DNA from: Streptomyces sp. R302 | GTDB taxonomy: Bacteria > Actinomycetota > Actinomycetes > Streptomycetales > Streptomycetaceae | Direction of reading: 5' to 3' | Assembly: GCF_012927245.1 (NCBI RefSeq) | Contig: NZ_JABBGE010000004.1 | Span: 248,001-312,000, forward strand | DNA length: 64,000 nt | Part shown: positions 25,602-33,953 of the stretch, piece by piece | Numbering within the stretch: the stretch's first letter is position 1 | Layout of the letters: each line of letters begins with the position of its first letter | Position numbers and translations under genes: made by a program | Notes under the pieces: model-generated | Databases searched by the model: none | What the model saw: the letters and a program-made list of their open reading frames with translations, nothing else | What the model was told of the DNA's origin: nothing

Positions 25602-25627
25602 GGGGGCCGCCCTTCGAAGGGTCCCCC
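25602..25627 (+). promoter_or_regulatory. hairpin covering the rsgA ribosome binding site
   Basis: GGGGG (25602-25606) pairs with CCCCC (25623-25627), and CCCTTC pairs with GAAGGG (25610-25621). GAAGGG is the only plausible ribosome binding site for the TTG start at 25628, so the hairpin would hide it. Seen directly as complementary arms; the regulatory role is inferred. Confidence 0.45.
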
Positions 25628-26743
25628 TTGTTCAACGCTTCGTTTCACCCGATTTCTTCTTCTTCCGTCCTCGACGCCCACGGCTGGGACGCCGGCTGGG
25701 CCGAGGCCTTCGCGCCGTACGCCGCCCAGGGGCTCGTCCCCGGGCGGGTCATCAGGGTCGACCGTGGCCAGTGCGACGTCGCCACGGCCGACGGGGTCGT
25801 CCGCGCCGACACGGCGTTCGTGACGCCGCACGATCCGCTGCGGGTCGTCTGCACCGGGGACTGGGCCGCCGTCGATCCCGAGGGCGCCGCCGATCCGCGG
25901 TACGTGCGGGCCTGTCTGCCGCGGCGGACGGCGTTCGCGCGGTCGACGTCGTCCAAGCGGTCCGAGGGGCAGATCCTCGCGGCCAACGTGGACCACGCCG
26001 TCATCACCGTCTCGCTCGCCGTCGAGCTGGACCTCGGCAGGATCGAGCGGTTCCTCGCCCTCGCCTGGGAGTCCGGGGCCCTGCCGACCGTCGTGCTCTC
26101 CAAGGCCGATCTCGTGCCCGACCCGGTCGTGCTCTCGCATCTCGTCGAGGACGTGCAGGGCGTCGCCCCCGGCGTGGAGGTGCTGCCGCTCAGTTCCGCC
26201 ACCGGCGAGGGGGTCGAGGTGCTGTCGGCCGTCGTCGGCGGGGGAACCACCGTGCTGCTCGGGGTCTCCGGCGCCGGGAAGTCCACCCTCGCCAACGCCC
26301 TCGTCGGCGAGGACGTCATGACCGTGCGGGCCGCCCGTGACGTGGACGGGAAGGGGCGGCACACCACGACCACCCGGAACCTGTTCGTGCTGCCGGGGGG
26401 CGGCGTGCTCATCGACACCCCGGGGCTGCGCGGGGTCGGCCTGTGGGACGCCGAGGCCGGCGTCGGGCAGACCTTCGCGGAGATCGAGGAGCTGGCCGCC
26501 GAGTGCCGCTTCCACGACTGCTCCCACGAGTCCGAGCCGGGGTGCGCGGTGGTCGCCGCGCTCGACGAGGGCACGCTGTCCGTGCGCCGTCTGGAGAGCT
26601 ACCGCAAGCTGCTCCGGGAGAACCAGCGGCTCGTCGCCAAGACCGACGCCCGGCTGCGCAACGAGATCCGCAAGGACTGGAGGCGCAAGGGCGCCGAGGG
26701 GCGGGCCGCCCTGGCCTTCAAGCGGGAGGGACGGCTCCGGTAG
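25628..26743 (+). CDS. rsgA: ribosome small subunit-dependent GTPase A
   Basis: 371 residues, a circularly permuted GTPase. An OB-fold-like N-terminal domain ends around SSKRSEGQILAANVDH; G4 (LSKADL) near residue 158 precedes G1 (GVSGAGKSTLANAL) near 215, then G2/G3 with KGRHTTTTRNL and DTPGLRGVGLW. The C-terminal zinc knuckle CRFHDCSHESEPGC lies near 292-306. RsgA checks late maturation of the 30S subunit. The only start codon that fits is TTG 25628; translation could therefore be weak or controlled (hairpin at 25602-25627). Confidence 0.92.
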   Translation: MFNASFHPISSSSVLDAHGWDAGWAEAFAPYAAQGLVPGRVIRVDRGQCDVATADGVVRADTAFVTPHDPLRVVCTGDWAAVDPEGAADPRYVRACLPRRTAFARSTSSKRSEGQILAANVDHAVITVSLAVELDLGRIERFLALAWESGALPTVVLSKADLVPDPVVLSHLVEDVQGVAPGVEVLPLSSATGEGVEVLSAVVGGGTTVLLGVSGAGKSTLANALVGEDVMTVRAARDVDGKGRHTTTTRNLFVLPGGGVLIDTPGLRGVGLWDAEAGVGQTFAEIEELAAECRFHDCSHESEPGCAVVAALDEGTLSVRRLESYRKLLRENQRLVAKTDARLRNEIRKDWRRKGAEGRAALAFKREGRLR

Positions 26744-26769
26744 GCCGGACGTCGTGTCCGAAAGCCGCG

Positions 26770-26797
26770 AGTGTGCGGCGGTGCGCCGCCGCACACT
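26770..26797. promoter_or_regulatory. 12-bp inverted repeat touching the Ada-AlkA ribosome binding site
   Basis: AGTGTGCGGCGG and CCGCCGCACACT flank TGCG, a perfect stem. It begins 27 bp after the rsgA stop and ends directly at the GGAGG that precedes ATG 26804. It may be the rsgA terminator, an operator for Ada-type autoregulation, or both. Confidence 0.6.
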
Positions 26798-26803
26798 GGA
26801 GGC

Positions 26804-28186
26804 ATGACGGACGACGAGGGCGACACCCTCTACCAGGCGGTGAGCAGCAGGGACGCGCGGTTCGACGGGGAGTTCTTCTTCGCCGTCCGCACCACCGGCA
26901 TCTACTGCCGGCCCAGCTGCCCGGCCGTCACCCCCAAGCGGCGCAACGTCGCCTTCTTCCCGACGGCCGCCGCCGCCCAGGGCCACGGCTTCCGCGCCTG
27001 CCGCCGCTGCCGGCCGGACGCCGTGCCCGGCTCCGCCGGGTGGGACGTCCGGGCCGACGTCGTCGGCCGGGCCGTGCGGATGATCGGCGACGGGGTCGTC
27101 GACCGCGAGGGCGTCCCCGGCCTCGCCGTCCGGCTCGGCTACAGCACCCGCCAGGTCCAGCGCCAGCTCACCGCCGAGCTGGGCGCCGGACCGGTGGCGC
27201 TCGCCCGCGCCCAGCGGGCCCACACCGCGCGCGTCCTGCTCCAGACCACCACCCTGCCGGTCACCGAGATCGCCTTCGCCGCCGGTTTCGCCTCGGTCCG
27301 CCAGTTCAACGACACCATCCGGGCCGTGTACGCCCGCACCCCCAGCGAACTGCGCGCCGAGACCGCCGGGCCGCGCGCCGCCTCCGCCACCGGCGTACCG
27401 CTGCGGCTCGCCTACCGGGGCCCGTACGCCGCCGCCGAGGTCTTCGACCTGCTGGCCGCCGAGGCGCTGCCGGGCGTCGAGGAGGTCACCGGGGAGCGCG
27501 GCGCCCGCACCTACCGGCGCACCCTACGACTGCCGTACGGCCCCGGGGTCGTCGCCGTGGCGGAAGCCGCGCCCGGCCGCTGGCTGGAGGCCCGGCTGCA
27601 CCTCGCCGAGCTGCGCGACCTCACCACCGCCGTGCACCGGCTGCGCCGCCTCCTCGACCTCGACGCCGACCCGTACGCGATCGCCGAGCGCCTCGGGCCT
27701 GACCCGCGGCTCGCCGCCGCGGTCGCCGCCCGGCCGGGGCTCCGCTCGCCCGGCGCCGCCGACCCGGAGGAGTACGCCCTCCGGACCGTCCTCGGACCGG
27801 AGGAGTCCGCGCGCGTCCTGGCGGAGCTCGGTACGCCGCTGGACGCCCCCGACGGGACCCTCCGGGCGCTCTTCCCCGCGCCCGCGGACCTCACCGGCCA
27901 CCCCGTCGCCGGGTCGCTCGCCCGCGCCCTCGCCGACGGCTCCCTCCGGCTCGACCCCGGCGCCGACCGCGACGCGTCCGCCCGCGCCCTCGGAGCCGTA
28001 CCCGGCGTCGACGCCCGCGCCGCCGCCCTGATCCGGATCCGCTCCCTCGGCGACCCGGACGTGGCGGACGTGGCGGACGTGGCGGACGGGCCGGACGGGC
28101 CGGAGGCGGCCGAGGCGGGGGAGTGGGCGCCCTGGCGGTCGTACGCGCGGCGCTACCTGGAGTTCTCGCGGCTCAGCCGAGGATGA
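26804..28186 (+). CDS. Ada-AlkA fusion with a degenerate glycosylase domain
   Basis: 460 residues. The Ada N-terminal zinc/methyl-phosphotriester domain has its four Cys in GIYCRPSCPA and CRRCRPD. An AraC-type HTH follows (LAVRLGYSTRQVQRQL; VTEIAFAAGFASVRQFNDTIR). Then comes an AlkA N-terminal domain (VPLRLAYRGPYAAAEVFDLL) and a glycosylase-like region. That region lacks the usual QQVSVAAART helix and the GPWTADY segment, and the part where the catalytic Asp should be is replaced by a 9-bp tandem repeat coding Asp-Val-Ala and Asp-Gly-Pro. Methylation sensing and gene activation look intact; base excision looks doubtful. ATG 26804 follows GGAGG. The gene ends 14 bp into the convergent DUF456 gene. 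Confidence 0.86.
   Translation: MTDDEGDTLYQAVSSRDARFDGEFFFAVRTTGIYCRPSCPAVTPKRRNVAFFPTAAAAQGHGFRACRRCRPDAVPGSAGWDVRADVVGRAVRMIGDGVVDREGVPGLAVRLGYSTRQVQRQLTAELGAGPVALARAQRAHTARVLLQTTTLPVTEIAFAAGFASVRQFNDTIRAVYARTPSELRAETAGPRAASATGVPLRLAYRGPYAAAEVFDLLAAEALPGVEEVTGERGARTYRRTLRLPYGPGVVAVAEAAPGRWLEARLHLAELRDLTTAVHRLRRLLDLDADPYAIAERLGPDPRLAAAVAARPGLRSPGAADPEEYALRTVLGPEESARVLAELGTPLDAPDGTLRALFPAPADLTGHPVAGSLARALADGSLRLDPGADRDASARALGAVPGVDARAAALIRIRSLGDPDVADVADVADGPDGPEAAEAGEWAPWRSYARRYLEFSRLSRG
28058..28102 (+). repeat. 9-bp tandem repeat inside the Ada-AlkA gene
   Basis: Three copies of GACGTGGCG then two of GACGGGCCG, in frame, coding DVA three times and DGP twice. It lies where an AlkA glycosylase normally has its catalytic Asp and the following helix. 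Confidence 0.9.
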
Positions 28187-28655
28187 CCGCGCCCGCCCAC
28201 GCGCCCGTGATCAGCAGGCACGAGAACAGCTCCACGAGGATGCTGGTGCCGCCGGCCCGCATCACGGCGCGGGTGGCCGCGCGGGCCTGGCCGTGGCCGC
28301 CGAGACGGCGCCGCTCGGAGAGGTAGATCCCGCCGACGAAGCCGGGGACCGCGCCGAGCACCGGGACCAGGACGAAGCCGAGGAGGGCGCCGGCGCCCGC
28401 GTGACCGATCGTCCTGCGGGTCAGGCCCGCGCCCCGGAAGCGGCGCGGCGGCAGCTGCCAGACCACCACCTGCGTGAGGAGCAGCAGGGCGGTCGAGGAG
28501 ACCAGCAGGATCCAGGCGAGGCCGGTCTGCTCGTGCAGCGACCACCAGAGCACGGCGGCCCACACCAGCCAACTGCCCGGCACGCCGGGGGCCAGCACCC
28601 CGAACAGGCCGAGGAGCATGACCGCCGCGACCATCAGGAGCTGCCACACACCCAC
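28173..28655 (-). CDS. DUF456 family membrane protein
   Basis: 160 residues. Hydrophobic segments LLMVAAVMLLGLFGVLAPGVPG and WLVWAAVLWW at the start, LLVSSTALLLLTQVVVW near 55, GALLGFVLVPVLGAVPGFVGG near 95 and a last one near 145 agree with DUF456, a small family of integral membrane proteins of unknown function. GTG 28655 is preferred over the GTG six codons earlier because GGAGG lies 8 bases upstream of it and the first helix then starts at once. Confidence 0.82.
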   Translation of the reverse strand: MGVWQLLMVAAVMLLGLFGVLAPGVPGSWLVWAAVLWWSLHEQTGLAWILLVSSTALLLLTQVVVWQLPPRRFRGAGLTRRTIGHAGAGALLGFVLVPVLGAVPGFVGGIYLSERRRLGGHGQARAATRAVMRAGGTSILVELFSCLLITGAWAGAVILG

Positions 28656-28740
28656 GCGCCCAGCCTCCCCCACCCGCCGGGTTCCCGCAGGTCGCGGGGG
28701 CCGAAGGGGTGGGGTGCGCGAAGGGCGCCGACCCGGCAGC

Positions 28741-28850
28741 CCCCCGCTGGCCGGTCAGCCCCCCACCCCCCTACCAGCCGGTCAGCCCCCACCCCCCACC
28801 GGCCGGGCAGCCCCCCACGGGCTTGTCAGCCCCCACCCCCCGCTCAGGTC
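28741..28850. repeat. imperfect C-rich intergenic repeat
   Basis: About five imperfect copies of a unit like GCCGGTCAGCCCCCAC between the DUF456 start and the HTH regulator stop. The minus-strand G runs could fold as G-quadruplexes; no gene is seen here. Confidence 0.65.
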
Positions 28851-29827
28851 CTCGCCACCCAGCCCTTCTCGTACGCGTGCCAGCCCAGCTGCAGGCGGGT
28901 CGTCACCGCGGCCAGTTCCATCAGGCCCTTGACCCGGCGCTGGACCGTGCGCAGGCCCAGGTCGAGCTGCTTGGCGACGCTCGCGTCGGTCATGCCGGCG
29001 AGCAGGAGGGAGAGGATCTCCAGGTCGGTGGTGTCGGGGCCGGGGGCCTCGTCCTCGGAGATCTGGGCGCCCGCGCCGAGCCGCAGCGGCAGCGCGTCGC
29101 GCCACACCGACTCGAAGAGGCCCATCAGGGACTCCAGGAGTCCGCTGGCGTGCACCACGAGCGCGGCCGGCTCGGCGCCGCGGCCGGTGAGCGGCACCAT
29201 GGCGAGGGAGCGGTCGGCGACCACCAGTTTGGTCGGGACCCGGTCGACCACCCTGATCTGCTCCTCGCGACCGAGCGCCGCCGAGAGTTCCAGGAGCCCC
29301 GAGGGGAGGGCGAGCACCTCCCGCTCGATGACCACCCGGTAGCGGACGCCCCGGCCCGCGGCCAGCTCCTCCGCGTCGTTCTCCATGCCGGAGACGGCGA
29401 TCGGCTTGCCGGTGACGAGCGCGCAGACCTCCTCGGTGGCGCCGAGCTGGAGCTGGAAGAAGCGGTGCGCCACCGCGCTCGCGCCGGTCACCACCTCCAC
29501 CAGGTCGTGCACGACGGGCTCGGCCGCCTCCGAGCGGTACTCCTCCGACAGCAGCGCCGCCGCCAGCTCCGCCTGCTCCAGTTCGTGCCGCTGCTGGGTG
29601 AGGAGCGCGCCGAGCGCGACCGCGGGCGGGGCCGCGACCCAGCGGCCGGTGCGGGCGGAGGACTGGGCGGCGAGTCCCTGCGCCTCCAGGCGGCGCAGCG
29701 CCCGCTCGGTGTCCGGCTCGGGCAACGAGAGCCGGTGCGCCAGGTCGGTGACCTCCGCCGCGCCGAGCGCGATCAGCGCCCGGTACGCGGACTCCTGCCG
29801 CTCGTCCAGTCCTATCGCACCCAGCAT
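28844..29827 (-). CDS. HTH regulator (TrmB-like N-terminus, LuxR-like C-terminus)
   Basis: 327 residues. The first ~70 residues form a winged-helix typical of TrmB-like proteins (ALGAAEVTDLAHRLSLPEPDTERALRRL). The middle resembles a ligand or phospholipase-D-like sensor. The C-terminal ~60 residues hold a LuxR-type HTH (TTDLEILSLLLAGMTDASVAKQLDLGLRTVQRRVKGL). Such proteins are numerous in Streptomyces and often control a neighbouring secreted product. It is divergent from the S8 protease gene, which is its likely target. ATG 29827 is preceded by GAGGGGCGGG. Confidence 0.84.
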   Translation of the reverse strand: MLGAIGLDERQESAYRALIALGAAEVTDLAHRLSLPEPDTERALRRLEAQGLAAQSSARTGRWVAAPPAVALGALLTQQRHELEQAELAAALLSEEYRSEAAEPVVHDLVEVVTGASAVAHRFFQLQLGATEEVCALVTGKPIAVSGMENDAEELAAGRGVRYRVVIEREVLALPSGLLELSAALGREEQIRVVDRVPTKLVVADRSLAMVPLTGRGAEPAALVVHASGLLESLMGLFESVWRDALPLRLGAGAQISEDEAPGPDTTDLEILSLLLAGMTDASVAKQLDLGLRTVQRRVKGLMELAAVTTRLQLGWHAYEKGWVART

Positions 29828-30008
29828 CGGTTCCCGCCCCTCGCCGTGTCTCCGGGGGAGCGTGCGAGACGTTCCGCGCATGTTCTCCGGAGGCATTCGT
29901 TCCGTTGGTGACCTGGCGGGAATCGGCCACGGCGTGTTCCCGCCGTGCCCATCATCCCTGTACCGCCCTCACCTCTGCCAATGTGGCGCCACCGCAGCAC
30001 CAACCGCC

Positions 30009-30045
30009 TCCGGATTCAGGTGACTTGCACCTGTTGTCCGGATTC
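30009..30045. promoter_or_regulatory. nested repeats before the S8 protease start
   Basis: CAGGTG, ACTTG, CACCTG (30017-30033) is a 6-bp inverted repeat. It is bracketed by two identical copies of TCCGGATTC (30009-30017 and 30037-30045). The block ends 14 bp before the start codon and is a candidate operator for the divergent HTH regulator. Confidence 0.4.
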
Positions 30046-30059
30046 TGATGGGGAGAGCG

Positions 30060-33000
30060 ATGCGCCCGATTTCGCGTACGGCCCTGGGGGCGGCGACCGC
30101 CGCCGTCCTGGCCGTCACCGCGGCCCTGCCGTCCGCCGCGGCCCAGCCGCCGGCCGGCGGCTCCGCCGACCGCCCGCCGGTCGGCAGCGAGGCCCAGGCC
30201 CGCACTGGCGACCGGCCCGCCACGGTGACCCTGGTCACCGGTGACCGCGTCCTGGTCAGCCGGGACGAGCGGGGTAACCCCGCCGCCACCGTGCTGCCCC
30301 GCGAGGACGGCACCGTGCCGCTGGTCCAGACCCGCCGCTCCGGCCAGGACCTCTACGTCTACCCCGAGGACGCCTCCGACGCGCTCGCCGCCGACCGGGT
30401 CGACGAGGAGCTCTTCAACGTCACGGGCCTGGTCCGCCAGGGCTACGACGACGCCTCCACCGCCACCCTGCCGCTGATCGCCGTCTACGGCTCCGGCGCC
30501 ACCGCCCGCACCGCCCCGGCCGCCCCGCGCGGCGCCCGCCGCGGCCAGGTCCTGAGGACCATCGGCGGCGTCGCCCTCCAGGCCGACAAGAAGCAGGCCG
30601 CCACCTTCTGGTCCGAGGTCTCCGCGCCCACCGCCCGCTCCGCCTCCGCGGCCATCGAGAAGCTGTGGCTCGACCGCAAGGTCGAGGCCACCCTGGAGCG
30701 CTCCACCCGGCAGGTGCACGCCCCCGAGGCGTGGGCCGCCGGCTACGACGGCACCGGCACCAAGGTCGCCGTCCTCGACACCGGCGCCGACGCCGACCAC
30801 CCCGACCTCAAGGGCCGCATCACCGCCTCGGAGAACTTCACCGACTCCGCCACCGCGGGCGACCGCCAGGGCCACGGCACCCACACCATCTCCACCGTCG
30901 GCGGCTCCGGCGCCGCGAGCGGCGGCAAGAAGAAGGGCGTCGCCCCCGGCGCCCAGCTCCTCAACGGCAAGGTCCTCAACGACTCCGGCTCCGGCGCCAC
31001 TTCCTGGATCATCGCCGGCATGGAATGGGCCGTCGCCCAGGGCGCCGACGTCGTCTCCATGAGCCTCGGCAACCCCTCCGAGACCGACTGCGACGACCCG
31101 ATGAGCGCCGCCGCCGAACAACTCGCCCGGAACGAGGGCACCTTGTTCGTCATCGCGGCCGGCAACTCGGGCCCGTCCCTCAACTCGGTCTCCTCGCCCG
31201 GCTGCGCCCCCAGCGTCCTCACCGTCGGCGCCACCGACCGCGACGACTCCACCGCCTGGTTCTCCAGCCGCAGCCCGATAGCCAACGAGGCCCACACCCT
31301 CAAGCCGGAGATCGCCGCCCCCGGCGTCGGCATCTCCGCCGCCGCGGCCGGCGGCCGCGGCCTCTACGCGTACCAGGGGATGTCCGGTACGTCGATGGCC
31401 ACCCCGCACGTCGCGGGCGCCGCCGCCGTCCTGAAGCAGCGTCACCCCGACTGGACCGCCCGGCAGTTGAAGGCCGCCCTGGTGGCCTCCGCCGAGACGG
31501 ACATCCCCGGCGACGTCCGCGAGACCGGCGGCGGCCGACTCGACGTGAAGGCCGCGATCGACCAGACGGTCCTCTCCGCCCCCGCCGTCCAGGGCGGCAC
31601 CTACCACTGGCCGCAGGCGAAGGGCGACCGCACCACGGTCACCGTCCCCTACACCAACACCGCCGACGCCCCGGTCACCCTCGACCTCGCCGTCGAGAAG
31701 GTCACCGGCAACGACGGCTCCGCCGTGAGGTCCGCCGTCGCCCGCCTCGGCAAGCGCACCGTCACCGTCCCCGCCGGCGCGACGGTCCAGGTCCCCCTGG
31801 CCATCGACCCCACCGCACGCCTGGAGCGCGCGCAGTACGGCGACGTCACGGGCAGGGTCGTCGCCACCGGCCGCGGCGGCGTCCACGTCTCCACCCCGTT
31901 CTCGCTCTACGTCGAGCCGCAGACCGTCACCCTCCGCGTCAAGCTGATCGACCGCCTCGGCAAGCCCGCCGACGGCTCCTCCTCGCTCGACCTCATCGGC
32001 ACCGACACCGCCTCCGGCGAGCGCCGCTACAACGAGGGCGCCACCGACCAGGTCTTCCGGGTCCGCCCCGGCAGCTACTTCCTCTCCTCCTTCGTCACCA
32101 CCCCCGACACGGGCGCGGGCGCCACCCTCACCGACTCGCTCGGCTACCTGGCCCGGCCGCAGCTGGAGATCACGAAGGACACCCTCGTCGTCCTCGACGC
32201 CCGCAAGGCCCACGAGCTGTCCATCCGCACCGACCGGCCCTCCGAACTCCACGGCGCCACCCTCGGCTTCGCCCGCAGCTGGGACGACGTCTGGTCGCAC
32301 GCCGGCACCGCCTCCGCGCCCCGCACGGTCCGCGGCTACTACGCCTCCGTCGACGGCGAACCCCGCGACGGCGACTTCGAGTTCGGCAGCTACTGGCGCA
32401 CCGCCGCCCCGAAGATCACCGAACTGCGCACCACCGACGGCCTGACCCTCCACCCCGTCACCGCCTCCACCGGCGCCGACAACCTCGACGGCACCGGCTC
32501 CGCCCCGCTCGCCGACGCCGGCACCGGCACCCCGGACGAGCTCAAGGCCGCCGGCGTCCAGGGCAGGCTGGCCCTGGTCCGCATGCCGGACGACGACAAC
32601 GGCAGCGCCCTCCTGGCCCGTGACGCCAAGGCGGCCGGCGCCGTCGGTGTCGTCGCCTACCGCGAGGCCCCCGGCCGCTGGTACCCGGGCGGCGCCTACA
32701 ACGGCCTGCCCCTGCCCGTCCTCGGCCTGCCCACCGACGAGGCCCACGCCCTCCTCGGCAAGCTCGAAGCCGGCGAGGTCACCCTCGCCTGGGAGGCCAC
32801 CGCCAAGTCCCCGTACGTCTACAACCTCGGCTTCCCCGAGACCGGCGAGCTCGACGACGACCGCGCCTACCGCGTCCGTGACGCGCGCCTCGGCCGCACC
32901 GACTCCGTCTACGGCTCGGCCGGCGTCGCCGCCGAGTTCATGGAGTTCACCGACGCCTCCCGCCCCAGCGGCCTCTCCGTCTCCTTCGCGGGCCTGGAGA

Positions 33001-33830
33001 CCGTCCCGGCACCCGGCCGCCGCACCGAGTTCCACACCCCCGGTGACACGAGCTGGCACCAGTACGTCGGCAGCAGCTTCCCCTTCGGCGAGCTGATGTC
33101 CGGCGCCCGGCACGCCTACACCGCCGGCGAGAGGCGCACCGAGAAGTGGTACGACGGCGTCCTCGCCCCCACCGCCCCGCGCGACGCCACCGGCGCCCCG
33201 GTCCTCGCCGCCGAGCGGCAGGGCAACCTGATCGGCTTCGCCGCCGCGATGTGGGGCGACGGCACCCACCACGCCGAGCCCGGCTCCTTCGGCGACATCG
33301 GCAACCTGCGGCTGCGCCGCGACGGCGAGCTCATCGGCGAGAACGCCTGGCCCTTCGGCGCCTTCGAGGTGCCCGCCGAGCCGGGCCGGTACGAGCTGGA
33401 ACAGAACACCATGAAGATCGGCAACCGGAACTGGGCCCGCTCCACCTCCGTGCAGTCGGTCTGGGAATTCACCTCACAGCTCGACGAGACGGTCTATTCT
33501 CAGGGCATCCCGATTCTCTTCCCCCGGTACGACCTGCCGGAGGACGGACTCAAGACCCTCGCGGCGGCCGACGGCCAGAAGATCGGCCTCACCGCGACCG
33601 GGCACGCCGGCCACCAGCCGGCCGCTCTCACCTCGGCCAGGCTCTCGTACTCCTATGACGGCGGTACGACCTGGACCGAAGCACCGGTCTCCCAGCAGGA
33701 CGGCACCTGGACCGCGACCGTGGACCACGCGGGCGCGACGGGCGAGCAGGTCACTCTGAAGGCCGAACTGACGGACGCCGACGGCAACTCCGTCACCCAG
33801 ACCGTGGTCCGCGCTTACGACGTGCGCTGA
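30060..33830 (+). CDS. large secreted S8 (subtilisin) serine protease
   Basis: 1256 residues. A signal peptide with core LGAATAAVLAVTAALPSAAAQ is followed by a propeptide. The catalytic triad is Asp in VAVLDTGADADHPDL (about 240), His in GHGTHTISTVGG (about 271) and Ser in GMSGTSMATPHVAGAA (about 446), with the oxyanion Asn in AAGNSGPS. A PA-like domain (ALVRMPDDDNGSALLARDAK, near 840) lies in a long C-terminal extension of beta domains that ends SYSYDGGTTWTEAPV. It should act outside the cell, in protein breakdown or in processing. ATG 30060 is chosen over 30048 because GGGGAG stands just before it. A strong terminator follows. Confidence 0.92.
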   Translation: MRPISRTALGAATAAVLAVTAALPSAAAQPPAGGSADRPPVGSEAQARTGDRPATVTLVTGDRVLVSRDERGNPAATVLPREDGTVPLVQTRRSGQDLYVYPEDASDALAADRVDEELFNVTGLVRQGYDDASTATLPLIAVYGSGATARTAPAAPRGARRGQVLRTIGGVALQADKKQAATFWSEVSAPTARSASAAIEKLWLDRKVEATLERSTRQVHAPEAWAAGYDGTGTKVAVLDTGADADHPDLKGRITASENFTDSATAGDRQGHGTHTISTVGGSGAASGGKKKGVAPGAQLLNGKVLNDSGSGATSWIIAGMEWAVAQGADVVSMSLGNPSETDCDDPMSAAAEQLARNEGTLFVIAAGNSGPSLNSVSSPGCAPSVLTVGATDRDDSTAWFSSRSPIANEAHTLKPEIAAPGVGISAAAAGGRGLYAYQGMSGTSMATPHVAGAAAVLKQRHPDWTARQLKAALVASAETDIPGDVRETGGGRLDVKAAIDQTVLSAPAVQGGTYHWPQAKGDRTTVTVPYTNTADAPVTLDLAVEKVTGNDGSAVRSAVARLGKRTVTVPAGATVQVPLAIDPTARLERAQYGDVTGRVVATGRGGVHVSTPFSLYVEPQTVTLRVKLIDRLGKPADGSSSLDLIGTDTASGERRYNEGATDQVFRVRPGSYFLSSFVTTPDTGAGATLTDSLGYLARPQLEITKDTLVVLDARKAHELSIRTDRPSELHGATLGFARSWDDVWSHAGTASAPRTVRGYYASVDGEPRDGDFEFGSYWRTAAPKITELRTTDGLTLHPVTASTGADNLDGTGSAPLADAGTGTPDELKAAGVQGRLALVRMPDDDNGSALLARDAKAAGAVGVVAYREAPGRWYPGGAYNGLPLPVLGLPTDEAHALLGKLEAGEVTLAWEATAKSPYVYNLGFPETGELDDDRAYRVRDARLGRTDSVYGSAGVAAEFMEFTDASRPSGLSVSFAGLETVPAPGRRTEFHTPGDTSWHQYVGSSFPFGELMSGARHAYTAGERRTEKWYDGVLAPTAPRDATGAPVLAAERQGNLIGFAAAMWGDGTHHAEPGSFGDIGNLRLRRDGELIGENAWPFGAFEVPAEPGRYELEQNTMKIGNRNWARSTSVQSVWEFTSQLDETVYSQGIPILFPRYDLPEDGLKTLAAADGQKIGLTATGHAGHQPAALTSARLSYSYDGGTTWTEAPVSQQDGTWTATVDHAGATGEQVTLKAELTDADGNSVTQTVVRAYDVR

Positions 33831-33837
33831 CCACGCC

Positions 33838-33885
33838 GGTCCGCCGGGCGTCCTTCCCGTGGGGGGTGGGGTCGCCCGGCGGACC
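33838..33885 (+). terminator. terminator after the S8 protease
   Basis: GGTCCGCCGGGCG and CGCCCGGCGGACC form a perfect 13-bp stem with a 22-base loop, 7 bp after the stop codon. Confidence 0.75.
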
Positions 33886-33953
33886 ACCCATTCGCAGCAA
33901 CGGTTTTCCTCGTGTCCCGTTTTCCCGGGCCGCCCGCGGTGGACAATAAGGGC

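Larger units (their letters stand above)
25216..25627. other. 412-bp divergent region between the ATPase gene and rsgA
   Basis: It carries the promoters of both directions, two small plus-strand ORFs (25418-25486 and 25495-25566), an 8-bp-arm hairpin at 25581-25597 (GCGCGCTC/GAGCGCGC) and a hairpin over the rsgA ribosome binding site (25602-25627). No other gene is supported. Confidence 0.6.

Noticed and set aside
29952..33272. 1106-codon open frame on the minus strand
   Set aside because: Exactly antisense to the S8 protease, made of Gly/Val/Ala/Asp repeats that come from its codon bias. It has no domain and no ribosome binding site.
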